From the NCBI GenBank assembly GCA_030998225.1, contig JAPYXD010000522.1, forward strand, positions 7,378,001 to 7,442,000: a DNA stretch of 64,000 nucleotides, in the 5' to 3' direction. Within the stretch, counting starts at the first letter, position 1. The number at the start of each line of letters is the position of its first letter. The DNA is from Diplolepis rosae (Eukaryota; Arthropoda; Insecta; Hymenoptera; Diplolepididae). The notes under the pieces were generated by a model that was not told the origin of the DNA, did not search any database, and saw only the letters and a list, made by a program, of their open reading frames with translations. The translations under genes were made by a program, and so were the position numbers. Shown piece by piece: positions 36,205-48,170 of this stretch.

Positions 36205-36542
36205 CGGTCCTGTAGTGGTTTCCTCGGAAACCGATCAGGTGGCCTTAGAACAGGCGACCGGGCGTGTCCTTACGTTGCGGATTTTTAAAGGAAAAAAATC
36301 GTTTTCTTCGTAAAAACGTGGACTGCACAATGAATATCAACTTTATATGTTCAACATGTATGGTATAACGATGTATAGTTGTCCTTTACGATTATATTGT
36401 GAAACTCTAAATATCACAAAAAATGTTTACTCTGTCTTTATGACAAATTGACTGTGCTTATATATGATCTATCGAATGTTTTCAACTTAACGACGAAGTT
36501 TATTGAACGCTTTTTTCGATTTTGTACCTAAAAGTCTTCAAC

Positions 36543-37671
36543 ACGGTACGTCCCGAAAGATTAAACAGACCTAATTTTATTTAGATTTACACTCTCCCGT
36601 TTTATTTATGAAACACAATGTTTCAAGCTAAGGGAACGGGAACAAAAGGTCACTCAAATAATTAATATATTTAGAAATCAGTTAAACACACATATATATT
36701 TTTAAACACAAACTAAAAGACAGAGATATGATTTTAATAATAGCAGAAATTAACAACTTACAGATTGAAATTATGAGATATGTTTATACAATTTTCTGAG
36801 CTTAATTAGATCAAATTTGGCAAATCGCAGGAATCTTCTTCTTCTTTTCGGGTTCCTAGAAGAGAAACCCAAACCTGTAATAATTTGACAGGCAAGAATA
36901 AATAAGAAAATAAAAGATATGGATTTACCTGAAATATCTGTGGGATTGGCCTCGAATTCGAGGGGTACGATCCACCGGGTGGACAGGCTTGCGCCGCTGC
37001 AGGTAAGCGGAGTAGGTAAGCTTCCCAAGGAAAAAGTTTCCAGCTGTGACAATAATGATTCCGGATTAACTCGTTCTGGTATGATTGACATTTGCAAAGA
37101 TCTAGATCATAATCGGCGCGGAGTGATATCAGCACGTGGTCTCGATGTTACAGTTAAAGTTCGGTGGTAAAAATCAGACTGCGACTGCGATGGTAAGAAT
37201 CAGACTGAGCTCCGTGATTGAATTCCGCCAACTTATAATCGATGGGTGGTTGGGTGTTACCTTAGCAACCTTATGGTGAATCGCGCATCATGACCCAGTT
37301 AATGAGTAGTCATTGATCCAATTAGTATTTTTCGAAATTCGTAATCGGTGGATGGTTGGGTGTTGCCTTAGCAACCTTATGGTGAATCACACATCATGGC
37401 CCAATTTGCGAATGTGCTAATGGCTATTGATCTGACTAATAGTTTCTAAAAAGCTTTCAAGTTAATTAAACTTTCGATCGAAAAAAACTAGTTGATAATG
37501 GAACTGTCAGTCAAATTAATTTGTTATTATTTGTTCAACTTTTGTTAGTTGTAAGATCTGCTATTACTTAGTATAACAATGATTTACTCTTTTTTTTCAA
37601 AACTGTTTACGCTTAATTTTTATAATAAATGTATAATATTTCTATTAATTGTCACGGGGACGTGACAAGCA
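36543..37671. mobile_element. 1.1-kb insert of unknown type within the foldback arm
   Basis: The left arm of the foldback is split between AAAGTCTTCA (36542) and CAACAACTTAG (37672), contiguous in the right arm. The insert begins near ACACGGTACGTCCCG and ends CACGGGGACGTGACA, a short palindrome-like edge, and includes the direct repeat 37225-37425. Several donor/acceptor-like sites and a short open frame (36919-37170) are present without recognisable protein. Could be a solo LTR or SINE-like element. Confidence 0.4.
37225..37425. repeat. Direct repeat pair of about 85 bp
   Basis: Two copies, about 37228-37310 and 37343-37425, share GGTTGGGTGTTACCTTAGCA / GGTTGGGTGTTGCCTTAGCA, then ACCTTATGGTGAATC and CATCATG-CCCA. 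Copies are about 88% alike by eye. Confidence 0.75.
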
Positions 37672-38968
37672 ACAACTTAGTATTCAATGTACACATTTTT
37701 TGTAAGTATATCTACGCTTATTGTTGTACGAGATCATTCTGATATATTTCTTTCGAAATTCACTCTAATATAAATAATGGAAAAAGTGAATATCTCCTTT
37801 TCTGCAAGTTTTTTTTTCTATGCATTGAAAATAAGAATGATCAAATTTTACATGATTTAAAAGTCAACTTATATTCAATTTTGTATTTATTACACTTATC
37901 AGATGAAATAGATTTGAATGTTGGAAAAAGTAGAACCATTATACTGGTGGCTTTCTCTCGAATTATTGAAAAAGTAGTGTTCAACAAATCATTTAGATTG
38001 ATTCAATTATTTCGAATACAGAGAATGCAATTGCAGTGAAAGATATAATTTTCATTACTAAATAATAAATTACCCGCTGGATAGTTATTGTTTCAGCCCT
38101 CAAAATTTATAAATGAATATTTGTGAAATGAACAAACACAGCAACATTAATATATCGTGAATTTCGAAAGAAATATATCAGAATGATCTCGTACAATAAA
38201 AAATAATAACAAAGAATGTGTACATTGAATACCAAGCTGTTGCTGAAGACTTTTAGGTACAAAATCGAAAAAAACATTCAATGAAATTCGTCGTTAAGTT
38301 GATAACATTGGATAGATCATATCTAAGCACAGTCAATTTGTCATAAAGACAGAGTAAACATTTTTTGTGATATTTAGAGTTTCACAATGTAATCGTAAAA
38401 GACAACTATACATCGTTATACCATACACGTGGAACATATACAGTTGATATTCATTGTGCAGTCCACGTTTTTACGAAGAGAACGATTTTTTTCTTCAAAA
38501 AATCATGACTTGGAAACAAAAAATTTAAGCTACTAGCGATTCAGTAGAATTGAAACTCAAGGTGTCTTTTTAAAGCGTAAAAAGTTTGAGAGAAAAAAGA
38601 AATACACTTTTCGAGACATTGAATTTAAAAAAAAATTGCAATTTTTAAAAACAAATTATTAAAAATATTTAAAAGTGAAAATTGTTAAAATCGGTCAATT
38701 TTTGACGAAGTTATAGACAATTCAAAAAAAGTTCTCGCGAATAATTGAAAAAATATATTTTACCCCAAAAAACGAAATTGCCGATAAATCTCAGAAAATT
38801 TTTGTTTTGGCCAAAAAAAAATACGTTTCCCATTATTCCGATCAAAGAGCAGCATATTTGAGTTTTGTCAAAAAATAAATCTGTTCTCGAATGGACTGGT
38901 TGAATTGAGATGGAAAGCATCAGGATAAAAAAAAACATGTTCATCTGGGAAAAGCTCTTGACAGGGAG

Positions 38969-39560
38969 GTGAAACTAGCGCGGGCTCAAAGTGTTAAGAG
39001 CGTCAGGGATGAGGGCTACCGGACAGCCCCACGATTTGTAGTGAGTAGTACTCCGGATTTGCGGAAACTGCCAAAAGAGCTGACCGTGAGCCCCCAAGAC
39101 ACTGCAGCAAAGAAGCCGGAGATGAAGAGGCCTAAAGCCTCCCCAAGGGAAGAGGAATGGATGAAGCTTCGAGCCAGGAAGAGCCTCCGGAAGGAAAAGC
39201 CTAAACCGGAGGCTGAGAAACCGGATTGGCCAAGGCGTGCTCGCTCAGAAGCGGTGCTAATAAATCCTACTGAGGGAGTCAGCTACGCGGCCATTTTAAT
39301 GAAGATAAATCGATGTTACTGCTTCCTTGGCTTTAGCCACATGGCGGCGAACTGCCAGGGGCCCGACCAAAGCAGAAGTTGCTGGAGGTGCGGCAAATAG
39401 AGGAACGCCGCGGGATCCTGCACAAGGAAACCGCAGTGCTACCTTTTCTTCGCAAGAAAAGATAAGCCCCGGGACGACCATATTCCGGGGACAATGCGTT
39501 GCGCGGTTTTTTGGGAGGCAGACCCGAAGAAGAAGCTTTTGAGAGGCCGCATATGAAGCC
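38969..39560 (+). pseudogene. R1-like LINE ORF1 fragment with zinc knuckles
   Basis: A GC-rich island. The frame 38969-39400 is Lys/Pro/Glu-rich (SPREEEWMKLRARKSLRKEK), then VSYAAILMKINRCYCFLGFS, HMAANCQGPDQSRSCWRCGK; after a stop, AAGSCTRKPQCYLFFARKDK and PGTMRCAVF follow. The pattern C-x2-C-(G/S)-H-C, C-x2-C...C is that of R1-clade ORF1 proteins (RCYRCLGFGHMAANC...CWRCGKEGHAAGSC). No ORF2 follows, so only an ORF1 scrap remains. Confidence 0.7.
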
Positions 39561-39619
39561 AAGCAGGCAGCAGATAGGGACGCCGACGTTCGGCGTAGAG
39601 CACCTATAGAACATAACCC

Positions 39620-41100
39620 TGGAGTTTAAGGCTAACGCAGTTCTGGGGTCATGGGATCACTTTATACGTTGAAGAGTAGATTTAATGTAATAAGAAAACG
39701 TGCAATTTCTCGTTACAAATGTATTTTAATATTTCCAGCAGACATGAAAGTTAAGAGAAACAGAGAAATAGTTATCTAAAATTTTAATATTTCAAAAATA
39801 AAGAAAATAAACAAATAATATCGTCATATAATGATCTACAATTAATAATAATCAAAATATTCGATCTTTGGCCATAAGCATAAAAGAACAACAATTATTT
39901 GTTTATTTTGCATTCGAGACTATATTATACAACCGCGAAATCTTCATTTGAGACTCGATATAATCCAATCGCGAAATTTCCTTAGTTCGACAACTGACGC
40001 AAGCTTTCATCGGTTCTCGCTCCCCAGGCTTCTATGCAAAAGGCATGAATGAATTACCAGTAAAATAGAAAAACTGCATCGATGCCTCAGGAATATACTT
40101 CGAATAATTGAAATGTTATTTTATTCGAAGAATAATAAAACAAACTTTTGAATTCGAACTTCCAACTTCACACTTAATGAACCAATAGTGCATGTTCGTA
40201 GTCCACCGAGTCATAAATGGTCACCCTTAATATCGGTCTACAGACACTCGAAACATTTCTGTAGGACGTATTTTGACTTTTAATGTCAATTATATTATAT
40301 AAAATGATGATATTTACCATGAAATATCTATAATTCCATATTTTTAACATACTTTCTAAATCTGAATCAGCTATATAGGTATATCACTGATTGGTATACT
40401 TATACACTGACTAGTATACTTATAACTGATAATCAGTGGAATTTCGCTGGTTCAGATTCAGAGAGTGAGAGGATCATATTTTTAGTTTATTTATCACATT
40501 GGAGATTTTAGCTGCTTTTTTTAGGTGAATCAAATAAGTGCGCATGTGTAGACGCGTATTTCCTTACCTGAAAAATCGGTTTCGTTCGTTTTTAAAAAAT
40601 TGTATTACTCACAAATTGATTTAGGAAAGATTTTAATAGTTTAAAATCGCTCACTTTACTCCTTTGCGTTTTAACCTTACTACGCATTGCTTCTATAAAT
40701 AGTATCTTCCAACTAAATTCATAGTCCAGTTGTATCATTTTAATTAATAGTAGTTTAGTCGCTAATACGCTGAGAAAGATTGTATAAAAGAAAGCAACAG
40801 AATGAATGGAAAAAAGTAGCATCTTTGATATTCTAATCAACCTTTACGTGATGTATCTTATAATTTAACATCATGTATGCTAAAAATGTTTTACAGGAAA
40901 GTAGCATACAGGATGCGAAAATAAACAAGAATTTATCGAAACTATTCTACACAGATAGCTTCAAAAACTTGTTATTCATATATGTTTAAAAATGTTTACA
41001 TACAGGTGATGGTAGTTTTCTGTAATAGGCATATGCCAGCACTATACCAGAAATTTTGATCATCACATGCTGAAAACACCGATAGTAATCTGAAAGATAT
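39620..41100. other. AT-rich region; one small palindromic MITE, otherwise nothing
   Basis: No coding frame with similarity. The only structure recognised is the small inverted repeat at 40351-40467. Confidence 0.3.
40351..40467. mobile_element. Small palindromic MITE, CACTCTCTGAATC-type
   Basis: The left end ACTTTCTAAATCTGAATCAG is inverted at the right (CTGGTTCAGATTCAGAGAGTG). A related half copy lies at about 27488-27560 (CTCTCTAAATTTGAATCAGC with TATAAGTATA). Right terminus is GAGTG, the inverse of CACTC. Confidence 0.55.
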
Positions 41101-41239
41101 TCCCAACCCTAGAATTTAAAATTGAACAAAACAAAGCAGTAACTTGCACCACATCACAACATTATCATTAGAATCGCGATCACTCAAAGTATAAACGTTG
41201 TATATTTTGAAGATTTCGCAAGCGCCTTTCTGATTGGTC

Positions 41240-42057
41240 CACTCAAGCACGCACGTATTCATCCTTTGTTGCCTGTGCAATGTTCGATGTGTGAGATGGT
41301 GCATTGTCATCATGAAAAAGGATTTTTTTCTTTTTCAAATATGACCGTTTCTTCCAGATTTCGTCAACTAATCGATCCAATAATGCAGCATACATGCTCC
41401 AGTAATCGTCCTTCCTTTCTCAAGGTAGTCGATGAATATTACTCAATGTGCATCCCAAAAAACACTGGACATAACTTTTCCAGCCGATTGTTGCATTTTT
41501 GGACGCTTTGGTGCACTTTTACCAGGTTTAACCCACTGTTTTGACCCTTCACTTGATTCCGGAGTATAGTGGTGGATCCATGTTTCATCTATTGTCACTA
41601 ATCGGCGTAAAAACTTTTTCGGATTGCGGTTAAAATAGGCCTTTTGCTCCGAAGTGGTCACACGAATGCGTTTTTGGTCGATTTTGAGCAATCACGGCAC
41701 CGATCTTGCACAGAGCTTTCTCATGCACAAATGGGTATGCAAAATATTGAACACATATGCTCAGTTAAGATGTATACGATCTCAGCTATCTCACGCGCTT
41801 CTCATTCGGGTAATTCAAAACAATATCATGAATTTTATTGATCATTTCTCGTGTAGTAATCTCATTTGGACGACCTGGGCTTGGTATGGTTTTAATGCTC
41901 GTACGACCACAACGAAATTCGGTAAACCACTTCTGAACCATTCCATACGACGGAGCAGAGTCCGAATAATATTTATCAGACATGGCCTTGGTTTCTAATA
42001 AGGTTTTTCCACGCAAAAGTAGTGTTTAATCAACACACAAAATTCACCTTTTTCCAT
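41240..42057 (-). pseudogene. Mariner transposase relic, minus strand
   Basis: The ATG at 42057 gives MEKGEFCVLIKHYFCVEK, frameshift, KTLLETKAMSDKYYSDSAPS, GMVQKWFTEFRCGRTS, SPGRPNEITTREMINKIHDI. The second half (41691-41443) has RVTTSEQKAYFNRNPKKFLR, VTIDETWIHHYTPES (first catalytic Asp, here IDE) and SAGKVMSSVFWDAH; the HDDNAPSHTSNIA segment (second Asp) is near 41300. The third Asp is absent as the sequence ends at about 41240. The 5' end may reach about 42238, TA plus CTAGGGTGTTTGAT, some 180 bp upstream. An internal deletion of about 60 codons lies between EKR and VTTSEQ. Confidence 0.8.
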
Positions 42058-42951
42058 CGTTGCAAAAAATTCGGAGGTTTGTTGCTTTCAGGTACTGGTG
42101 TAACTTGTAAACTGATGAATGGATTTGGATCAAATTTTGACAGAAGATGTTTAAAGGATGGAACTTGCAACAATGATAGCCGTTTGTTAATAGTAGCGAC
42201 CTCTCATAGAAATATCACGTCAATATCAAACACCCTAGTATAGTACACTTCACATAATTTAGACATTTTTAGCATGTAACATAATGAGCGTACTATAATC
42301 TCTAAATCTGCTATAACTGCTGGCCGGCTAGATTTTTCTCCCATTTACTTCACACTAATACTATGCAAATTTATTTCGTATAAACCAGTATAAACTTAGG
42401 GGCCATCTATATACCACGTGGGCAGTTTAGGGGAGAGGGGGATATGGACGCCATCGATGATTTAGTGTGTGTATTTGACAAGGTGTGGCGTACTTGCTGC
42501 TTCAGGTTGAGAACCTCATCGTAAACATAACATAAAACCCATTCTCTCTTCGTCGGGGTAAAGTCAACGATTCATTAGGTAAATCTTTGCCGTTACCTGA
42601 CAGCTCGCTGGAGATTTTATTTGTATATTTGAACAAAGTGTGTGCTTTCGTTTACGATGAATTTTTTTGTTTTTGATTCTTTTTAAAATCAAATTTTTAT
42701 CAGGCAATGTTAAATGTTATAAAATTAAAAACTCCTCTCTCTTATTATTATAATCAGAAAAATGTATGAAGAATTGACACTTTTTTACTCAAAAATCACT
42801 GTGATTATGGTTCTTAGCACACTTTATTGTTTAAATATTAATTTATCTAATTATTAAATTGTACGATAATTCTATAGTACTTCCAGAATATAATTTTGCG
42901 GGCCTGGTTCAATAATTTCTATTTACGGGGTCGCCAACACTATTTCTATAT

Positions 42952-43311
42952 GTGAGACCCCGCGAAGAAAGAGAGCTTCCTCGGAAAAAGATTTTACAGG
43001 AGGAGCGATCGAAACGGACCCGGCGAACGAAAGTTTTGGGAGAAAGGAAAGGCCGCAAGCCAATTATTTACAATAATGACGTTCGAACAAAAAATTTTCA
43101 TCGTTTCAATGAAAAGAGCAACTCAAAAACTATCAAAAGGCGTCAAAACCTGGAAATCGATTTTTTTCGAAGAGACCCTTTTTCTTCAGCGCACATCACA
43201 TATAAGCTTCGTAAGGGAGCCAATGATGCTTGTGAGAAAGCTATAAACAATTCAGAACATGAAAAAAGTGGAGACATAATAAAAAGCATTGTTTCGTCCA
43301 AAAATAATTAA
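42952..43311 (+). CDS. Uncharacterised Lys/Arg-rich frame
   Basis: 119 codons, highly basic at the start (EERELPRKKILQEERSKRTR), then FHRFNEKSNSKTIKRRQN and HITYKLRKGANDACEKAINN. I do not recognise it. There is no ATG context or splice signal to support it strongly; it could be part of a decayed element or chance. Nearby, 42405-42450 has a CACGTGG motif typical of some insect MITEs. Confidence 0.2.
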   Translation: MRPREERELPRKKILQEERSKRTRRTKVLGERKGRKPIIYNNDVRTKNFHRFNEKSNSKTIKRRQNLEIDFFRRDPFSSAHITYKLRKGANDACEKAINNSEHEKSGDIIKSIVSSKNN

Positions 43312-43536
43312 TCAACAAACAGAAAATACTATTTCAATTAAATTTTTAATTGACCAATGAGAAGCAATAATACGAAATTTTAACATACATATGATGTCAA
43401 ACTATTTCCATACACTCTATTCTAAAACTGTTTAATATTAAACTCAGTAAATAAATTACAGTTCCGTGTGAAAATATGAAAGTATATTTGAAAATGTAGA
43501 ACCGAGTTTAGCATTTTGAAGATATTTATACAAATT

Positions 43537-44140
43537 AATTAGTTGAGTTTGAAATTTTTGTCACTGCCTACATTATCTAAGGGTCACTAGTCGCGTATCA
43601 GATAGGATACGTTGACAACAGGTGTCCTCGTAGACAATTTCAAACTCTTGTATCGCAAATAAATGCAAATAAATTTAATATTTAAAGAATTTGAAAATCT
43701 GTCTATGGAAAAAAGACGCTTTCGAATGCGCTGGGATTCCAGCCCAGGTCTTTCGATTGCCGGTCGACTGCTCTAACCACTGAGCTACACAGGCTTCCGA
43801 CATCTCCTTCTCCACAGCAAGATTTCCTTATATCGCCTAGCGGCTGTACATGATTTCAAATTAATTAGTTGAGTTTGAAATTTTTGTCACTGCCTACATT
43901 ATCGGAGGATCACTAGTCGTGTATCAGATACGTCAACTAATTACTTTGAAATCATTTACAGCCGAAAGGCAGAGCCACTAGGCGATATAAGGAAATCTTC
44001 CTGTGGAGAAGGAGATCTCGGACGCCTGTGTAGCTCAGTGGTTAGAGCAGTCGACCGGTAATCAAAAGACCTCGGCTCGAATCCCATCGCAGTCGAAAGC
44101 GTCTTTTTTTCCACGGAAAAATTTTCAAATTCTTTAAATA
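43537..44140. repeat. tRNA-derived repeat in an inverted pair
   Basis: Forward half 43958-44140 contains GTAGCTCAGTGGTTAGAGCA (box A type) and GGCTCGAATCCC (box B type), with GGAGATCTCGGACGCCTGTG before. The left part (43537-43858) is the same unit inverted. The unit is the same as the tandem pair at 61911-62590. RNA polymerase III promoter boxes make it a tRNA-derived SINE or a tRNA-like unit. Confidence 0.65.
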
Positions 44141-44191
44141 TTGATTTAGAATTAAGGTAATTTAAGACCAGATGGAATTTTCAATATATAT

Positions 44192-44560
44192 TTGGAAAAT
44201 TTTTCTGTGAAAAAAGGAACGCTTCCATTCCGCTGGGTATCAAGCCCAGGACCTTTTGATTGCCGGTCGAATGCTCTATCATCTGAGCTACGGAGGTTCA
44301 CAAAACTTATCTCACAGAATCTATTTACGCCAATTTGGCCACGGATATATCATGAACTATTTACAAATTTTTCCAAATCATTTCAGTCGATCATGTCGAC
44401 AATTAGAAGAGTGTATCATTCACCATGATAACCGAACTCTACCTTATCGACCTTATCAACCTGTGATTTAGAATCAATCGAAATCGAAAGGTCCCGGGCT
44501 CGATACCCAGCGGAGTGGAAGCGTTCCTTTTTTCAGAGAAAAATTTTCCAAATATCTTTG
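44192..44560. repeat. Second, diverged tRNA-derived repeat
   Basis: CCTCCGTAGCTCAGATGATA (inverted at about 44276-44296) and GGGCTCGATACCCAGCGGAG (about 44496-44515) are a tRNA-like head in inverse orientation and a direct tail. The inverted arrangement again flanks a short AT-rich middle. Confidence 0.5.
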
Positions 44561-44933
44561 AATATTTATACTAATATTTATTATTCTTTATTAAGAGAAT
44601 CGTCATGTCAATAATTCACATTGTGCAAACAACTTTTCATAACCATGCGTCTTTTGGTATCCAAGGCGCACTCAAATGAGTTAGTAGTTTGTAGGTGCAA
44701 ATTTGTGCTGATTTAATGGGGTCTTCTGGTTTGCCGTCTGATTTCCACACGCATTTTTAAGAATTTATTGCAAGCAAATGACAAAAGATAATGACACGAT
44801 TTTTTTTTTATTGAATAAAGTATTTCAATGTCTTTCTCGTATATTATTTTGAGTTTATTGTCTTGTTACCCGTGACGTCAGGATGACCTTAACCGGAATC
44901 TTGAAAAAAATCTTGTGCCGACGATTGTCCTGC

Positions 44934-45526
44934 ACGGAGAAAAGTAAACCTTAATGTTTACTCCCGAAACCGCAACAGTTTCGCGCAGCGGGAGAAAGCA
45001 GTGGCGTTAACTGTTTAAGCGTGAGCGGTTTTGGAGGGCGCAGTAACTGTAACGCTGCGAGACCAGAACGGGTATTACTATTACTGCAGTCGATCCACAA
45101 ACGTTTCCGCCAGCGCAGTTTTCTATTCAAATATCTTTTTAATATCGATTTTTGGCGTATAACAAACACGGCACGTGGCACGTATACCTGCAAAACTCGT
45201 CACAATGCGCTCAGCTGTTATATTCAGTGACGCCCCTGCCGATATAATATGCAACGAGAACTGCGCCGGGGGAAACGCTTTCGGTACAGAGGAGTAACTG
45301 TTACTGCCAATGCCAACGCAGTCAAACGCAATAATGACTCCTCCTGATCACGACATCACGTTCTGGTTTCGCGGAGTAATAGTTACGGTCTAAGGAGGTA
45401 CTGTTCGGGCTAAGACAGTATTAAACACAAAATAGCTACAACACAAAGTTTCTGCCTAACAATTGTGGTCAGCGCAGTAACCATTACGGCTTCGTTGGTA
45501 ACAATTCAAATTTACTTTTCTCCATG
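44934..45526. mobile_element. MITE with repeated AGTAACNNTTAC palindromes
   Basis: Ends: GGAGAAAAGTAAAC at the left and its inverse TTTACTTTTCTCC at the right (45511-45523). Palindromic motifs of the AGTAAC-TGTTACT type occur at 45042, 45294, 45383 and 45480. GC-rich for its surroundings. No transposase. Confidence 0.55.
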
Positions 45527-45778
45527 TGGTAGTCTGAAACAAAAAACACAAGTACAATTTTATTTGCTATTTCATTGACTATTTTTGTCTGCTCAATTGT
45601 TTAAAAATATAACAATTTCCAAATATGGCAGCCATTTATTTAAAAATAGACAATTTTTTTATGTTTGAGAAAATATAAAAACGAAAATAAACGGACTTAT
45701 GAGCTAATTGAGCAGACAACGATAGTCAATGAAACAACAAATAAAATTGCATTTGTGTTTTTTGCTCCAGACCACGAG
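45527..45778. mobile_element. Palindromic MITE, GTGGTAGTCTG ends
   Basis: The left arm (GTCTGAAACAAAAAACACAA, GTACAATTTTATTTG, then TGTCTGCTCAATTG) is inverted at 45700-45778. About 70 bp per arm, with a short loop. Confidence 0.7.
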
Positions 45779-45877
45779 GACAGGCTCAATCGTCGGCATA
45801 GGGTTCTTTTAAGGTTCCGGTAATACGGACACTTTTCTATTGAAAATAATTAAGATTGTAAATAGTATATTTTGCAG

Positions 45878-46125
45878 AATAAAATCCGCAAAAGGGAAAC
45901 TCATGAATCGATAGAAGCCTCTACCGGCATTACTTATGCAGTCTTTAAACAAGATATTGATGAAGTAAGTACTTTTATTTCTGATAATTCGTATCTAAAC
46001 GAATTACAAGAAAAACATTTTGCGACATTTCAGCATTTCCTGGGTGGATTCATAATGTTTGGAGAAATGGAAACAAAAGAAAAAGAACAACAAAAGGAAA
46101 GAATTTTCGCAATTGCTTACAAAGT
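45878..46125 (+). CDS. Candidate exon of unknown gene
   Basis: An acceptor (TATATTTTGCAG, ending about 45877) and donor GTAAGC (46126) bound an 82-codon frame, NKIRKRETHESIEASTGITY, FKQDIDEVSTFISDNSYLNE, HFATFQHFLGGFIMFGEMET, within a longer open frame to 46261. The protein-like composition supports a real exon. Not recognised; upstream of, and outside, the big CACTG element at 46688. Confidence 0.35.
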
Positions 46126-46427
46126 TCAAGTAAGCTTTTCTGGTAAAACTGTTAGTTTTGTGAATCTATACTACAAACAAAAATTCATACAAGATACAAT
46201 ACCTTCACTCGTGACTAGAGTCATAACGCACCTCAAATTCAGAAAATCCAAGAAAAATTAGGTAAGAAAACAAAACATACTAATTGCTCCTTTGTGTTAC
46301 ATTACATAGGGTGATAGGGGCTGTAGGAATTAACTTATCCATAGTTTCAATTTGCCACAATCCCAATTAACTACGAAATAACTGGATTCGTAATCCAGAA
46401 ATAGGTGGCTACTAGATGGTAATTTAC

Positions 46428-46618
46428 CAGGGACGGATCCAGAGGGGTGGTCCTGGGGGTCCGGACACCCCCCCCCCCCCCCGAAATATCAGACTCTCTC
46501 AAATCTCAATACCCGTACAGCACACGGTCCTTCAACCGTAAGAGACGGTTTCCGGATTGCTCCGGATGTTTTTGATCGGACCCCCCCCCCCCACATTTTT
46601 TTTCTAGATTCGTCCCTG
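46428..46618. mobile_element. hAT-type MITE, 191 bp, 8-bp duplication
   Basis: Ends CAGGGACGGATCCAGA and the inverse TCTAGATTCGTCCCTG. The 8-bp sequence TAATTTAC is present at 46420-46427 and 46619-46626. Contains two poly-C runs. Eight-base duplications with CA-GGG...CCC-TG ends are typical for hAT elements. Confidence 0.85.
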
Positions 46619-46707
46619 TAATTTACCTTGACAAAAGTTACCTTAGCGAAAGTATCAGATAAGAATTCAATTCGAGCGAATCTCGTACACTGTAAAAAAT
46701 TTTCCGG

Positions 46708-46840
46708 CAACTTCACACCAATGGTGTATAGTTGCAAGCGCTTGGTGTGAGATTCTAGTGTGACTTTGGATTGGAATACTGTTTCACACCGAACTGGTGC
46801 TGATTTCTTTGAAGATCAACACCGAACCGGTGTTGAGAAT
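46708..46840 (+). repeat. Left subterminal palindromes of the CACTG element
   Basis: CACACCAATGGTGTA (46715), CACACCGAACTGGTGCT and CAACACCGAACCGGTGTTG (46785-46835), plus single TGGTGTGA / TAGTGTGA half sites. The same motif family is at the right end. In known EnSpm elements such motifs are transposase binding sites. Confidence 0.7.
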
Positions 46841-46951
46841 CGTGAATACGCGCATTGCACATGTGTCGACTGGTCTTGACAAAAACAACTAGTATTTTCG
46901 GTCGCAAAGTTCCAATGCTTTTCTCGGATCCAGTTATTGTTCATATCCACA

Positions 46952-48170
46952 ATGAATCGAGAGCTACGAAAACCGATTTGTGATGGAAAAACTATTTGGA
47001 TAAATATTCCATTTACCGGGGATTCTGCGTCATACGAAGAATTTATTATTGCAGGTAATTTCTTCTACACACCTCTGGCATCATATTTTGCCGTCCACGG
47101 ACGATAAAATTGGCGAGAACGATCCAGTTACAGTACAATTCTTCATTTATTCTAGCTCTCAATTAAATAAAAAAGTTGTCATGTTTTTGGGCCCTCATTA
47201 GCTAAGGAACGTTTTAAAAAATCAAAAATTGAAGTTACGGATTCTGACGGTGCCGTCATCGAAGAAGACACGTGTTATTTGTTTAAAAAAGATATTTTTT
47301 GCATTAAATCAGTCCCGGAGGAAATTCAAATCCCAGGTCAGTTGATGATAAAATCAGTTTTGCTTGAAATATGAGTAGCTGCCCTAGCGAACTGGCTGAA
47401 CTATAGCTTTACGCTGTACCGTAAAGCTATCGTAATGTAGCATTATAACTCATGAATGAGGCAAAATAAACATTCAAAATGTTTTTATCCTTATTCTACG
47501 TTGAAAATAACGTTAACTGGTAATTGAAATATGCAATAATTTTATTTATCTACGCTAAAAATTGAAAAAAACATAATACCTGTCATTCAAGGCAGTGCAG
47601 TGGTTCATCACTTTCCATGTCTTCACCGTCAGGATTGAATATTTGTTAGAGTGAGATGAAAGTATAGTTGTGTCTCACTCCAACCAATGGTCAACTTTAA
47701 CGGAGAAGTTCCACAAAAGGTGAACCACTGAACTGCCTTTAATGACAGGTATTATGTTTTTTTTTAATTTTTAGCGTAGATAAATAAAATAATTGCATAT
47801 TTCAATTACCAGTTAACGTTATTTTCAACGTAGAATAAGGATGAAAACATTTTGAATGTTTATTTTGCCTCATTCATGAGTTATAATGCTACTTTACGAT
47901 AGCTTTACGATAGCTTTACGGTGCAGCGTAAAGCTACCGTTCAGCCAGTTCGCTAGGGTAAAAATTCTACACTTCATGCAAACACATATATTTTTTTTCG
48001 TGGTAGGTATTCTTAACCTTTATGACGTCGACCTCATGAAATCATTACAACCTAATGATCAGGATGTTGTCATGACGATTAGTAACATTGATTCCGCAGA
48101 ATGTGCACTTTCAAATGTTCTAATTCAAATAAATGCTGCAGTGCAAAACTCTTTTTCAAAGATTTTTTAA
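46952..48170 (+). CDS. N-terminal spliced module of the element's gene
   Basis: Three exons join in frame: 46952-47054 (MNRELRKPICDGKTIWINIP), donor GTAATT; 47202-47336 (KERFKKSKIEVTDSDGAVIE, YLFKKDIFCI), donor GTCAGT; 48007-48170 (ILNLYDVDLMKSLQPNDQDV to a stop), giving 133 residues. The phase fits at both junctions (G|CT and G|GT). The block SKIEVTDSDGAVIEED...FC resembles a ubiquitin-like/CIDE-N or PB1-type fold by pattern, which I cannot verify. The stop at 48168 may be secondary: exon-like 48243-48309 (DLREEIKGISGGLELIEKYE) follows. Intron 2 contains the palindromic MITE. Confidence 0.5.
47382..47957. mobile_element. Palindromic MITE in intron, 576 bp
   Basis: Ends CCCTAGCGAACTGGCTGAAC and its inverse. 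The arms continue inverted for about 200 bp (ATTTTGCCTCATTCATGAGT, AATAACGTTAACTGGTAATT) around a short centre with CAGTTCACCTTTTG-type sequence. TA-like or undefined target. No coding. It expands intron 2 of the N-terminal module. Confidence 0.75.

Larger units (their letters stand above)
36287..38506. mobile_element. Foldback element with arms of about 360 bp, interrupted
   Basis: Outer arms 36287-36542 and about 38229-38506 are inverses (TCGTAAAAACGTGGACTGCA on the left, its inverse at about 38455-38480). A second arm pair, 37672-37775 and 38158-38242 (CAGAATGATCTCGTACAA), is the continuation of the same arms: on the left it is displaced by a 1.1-kb insert. No coding. Confidence 0.7.

Noticed and set aside
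44024..44098. Functional tRNA-Ala
   Set aside because: C at position 33, imperfect acceptor pairing, and copies embedded in a larger repeat; treated as tRNA-derived repeat.
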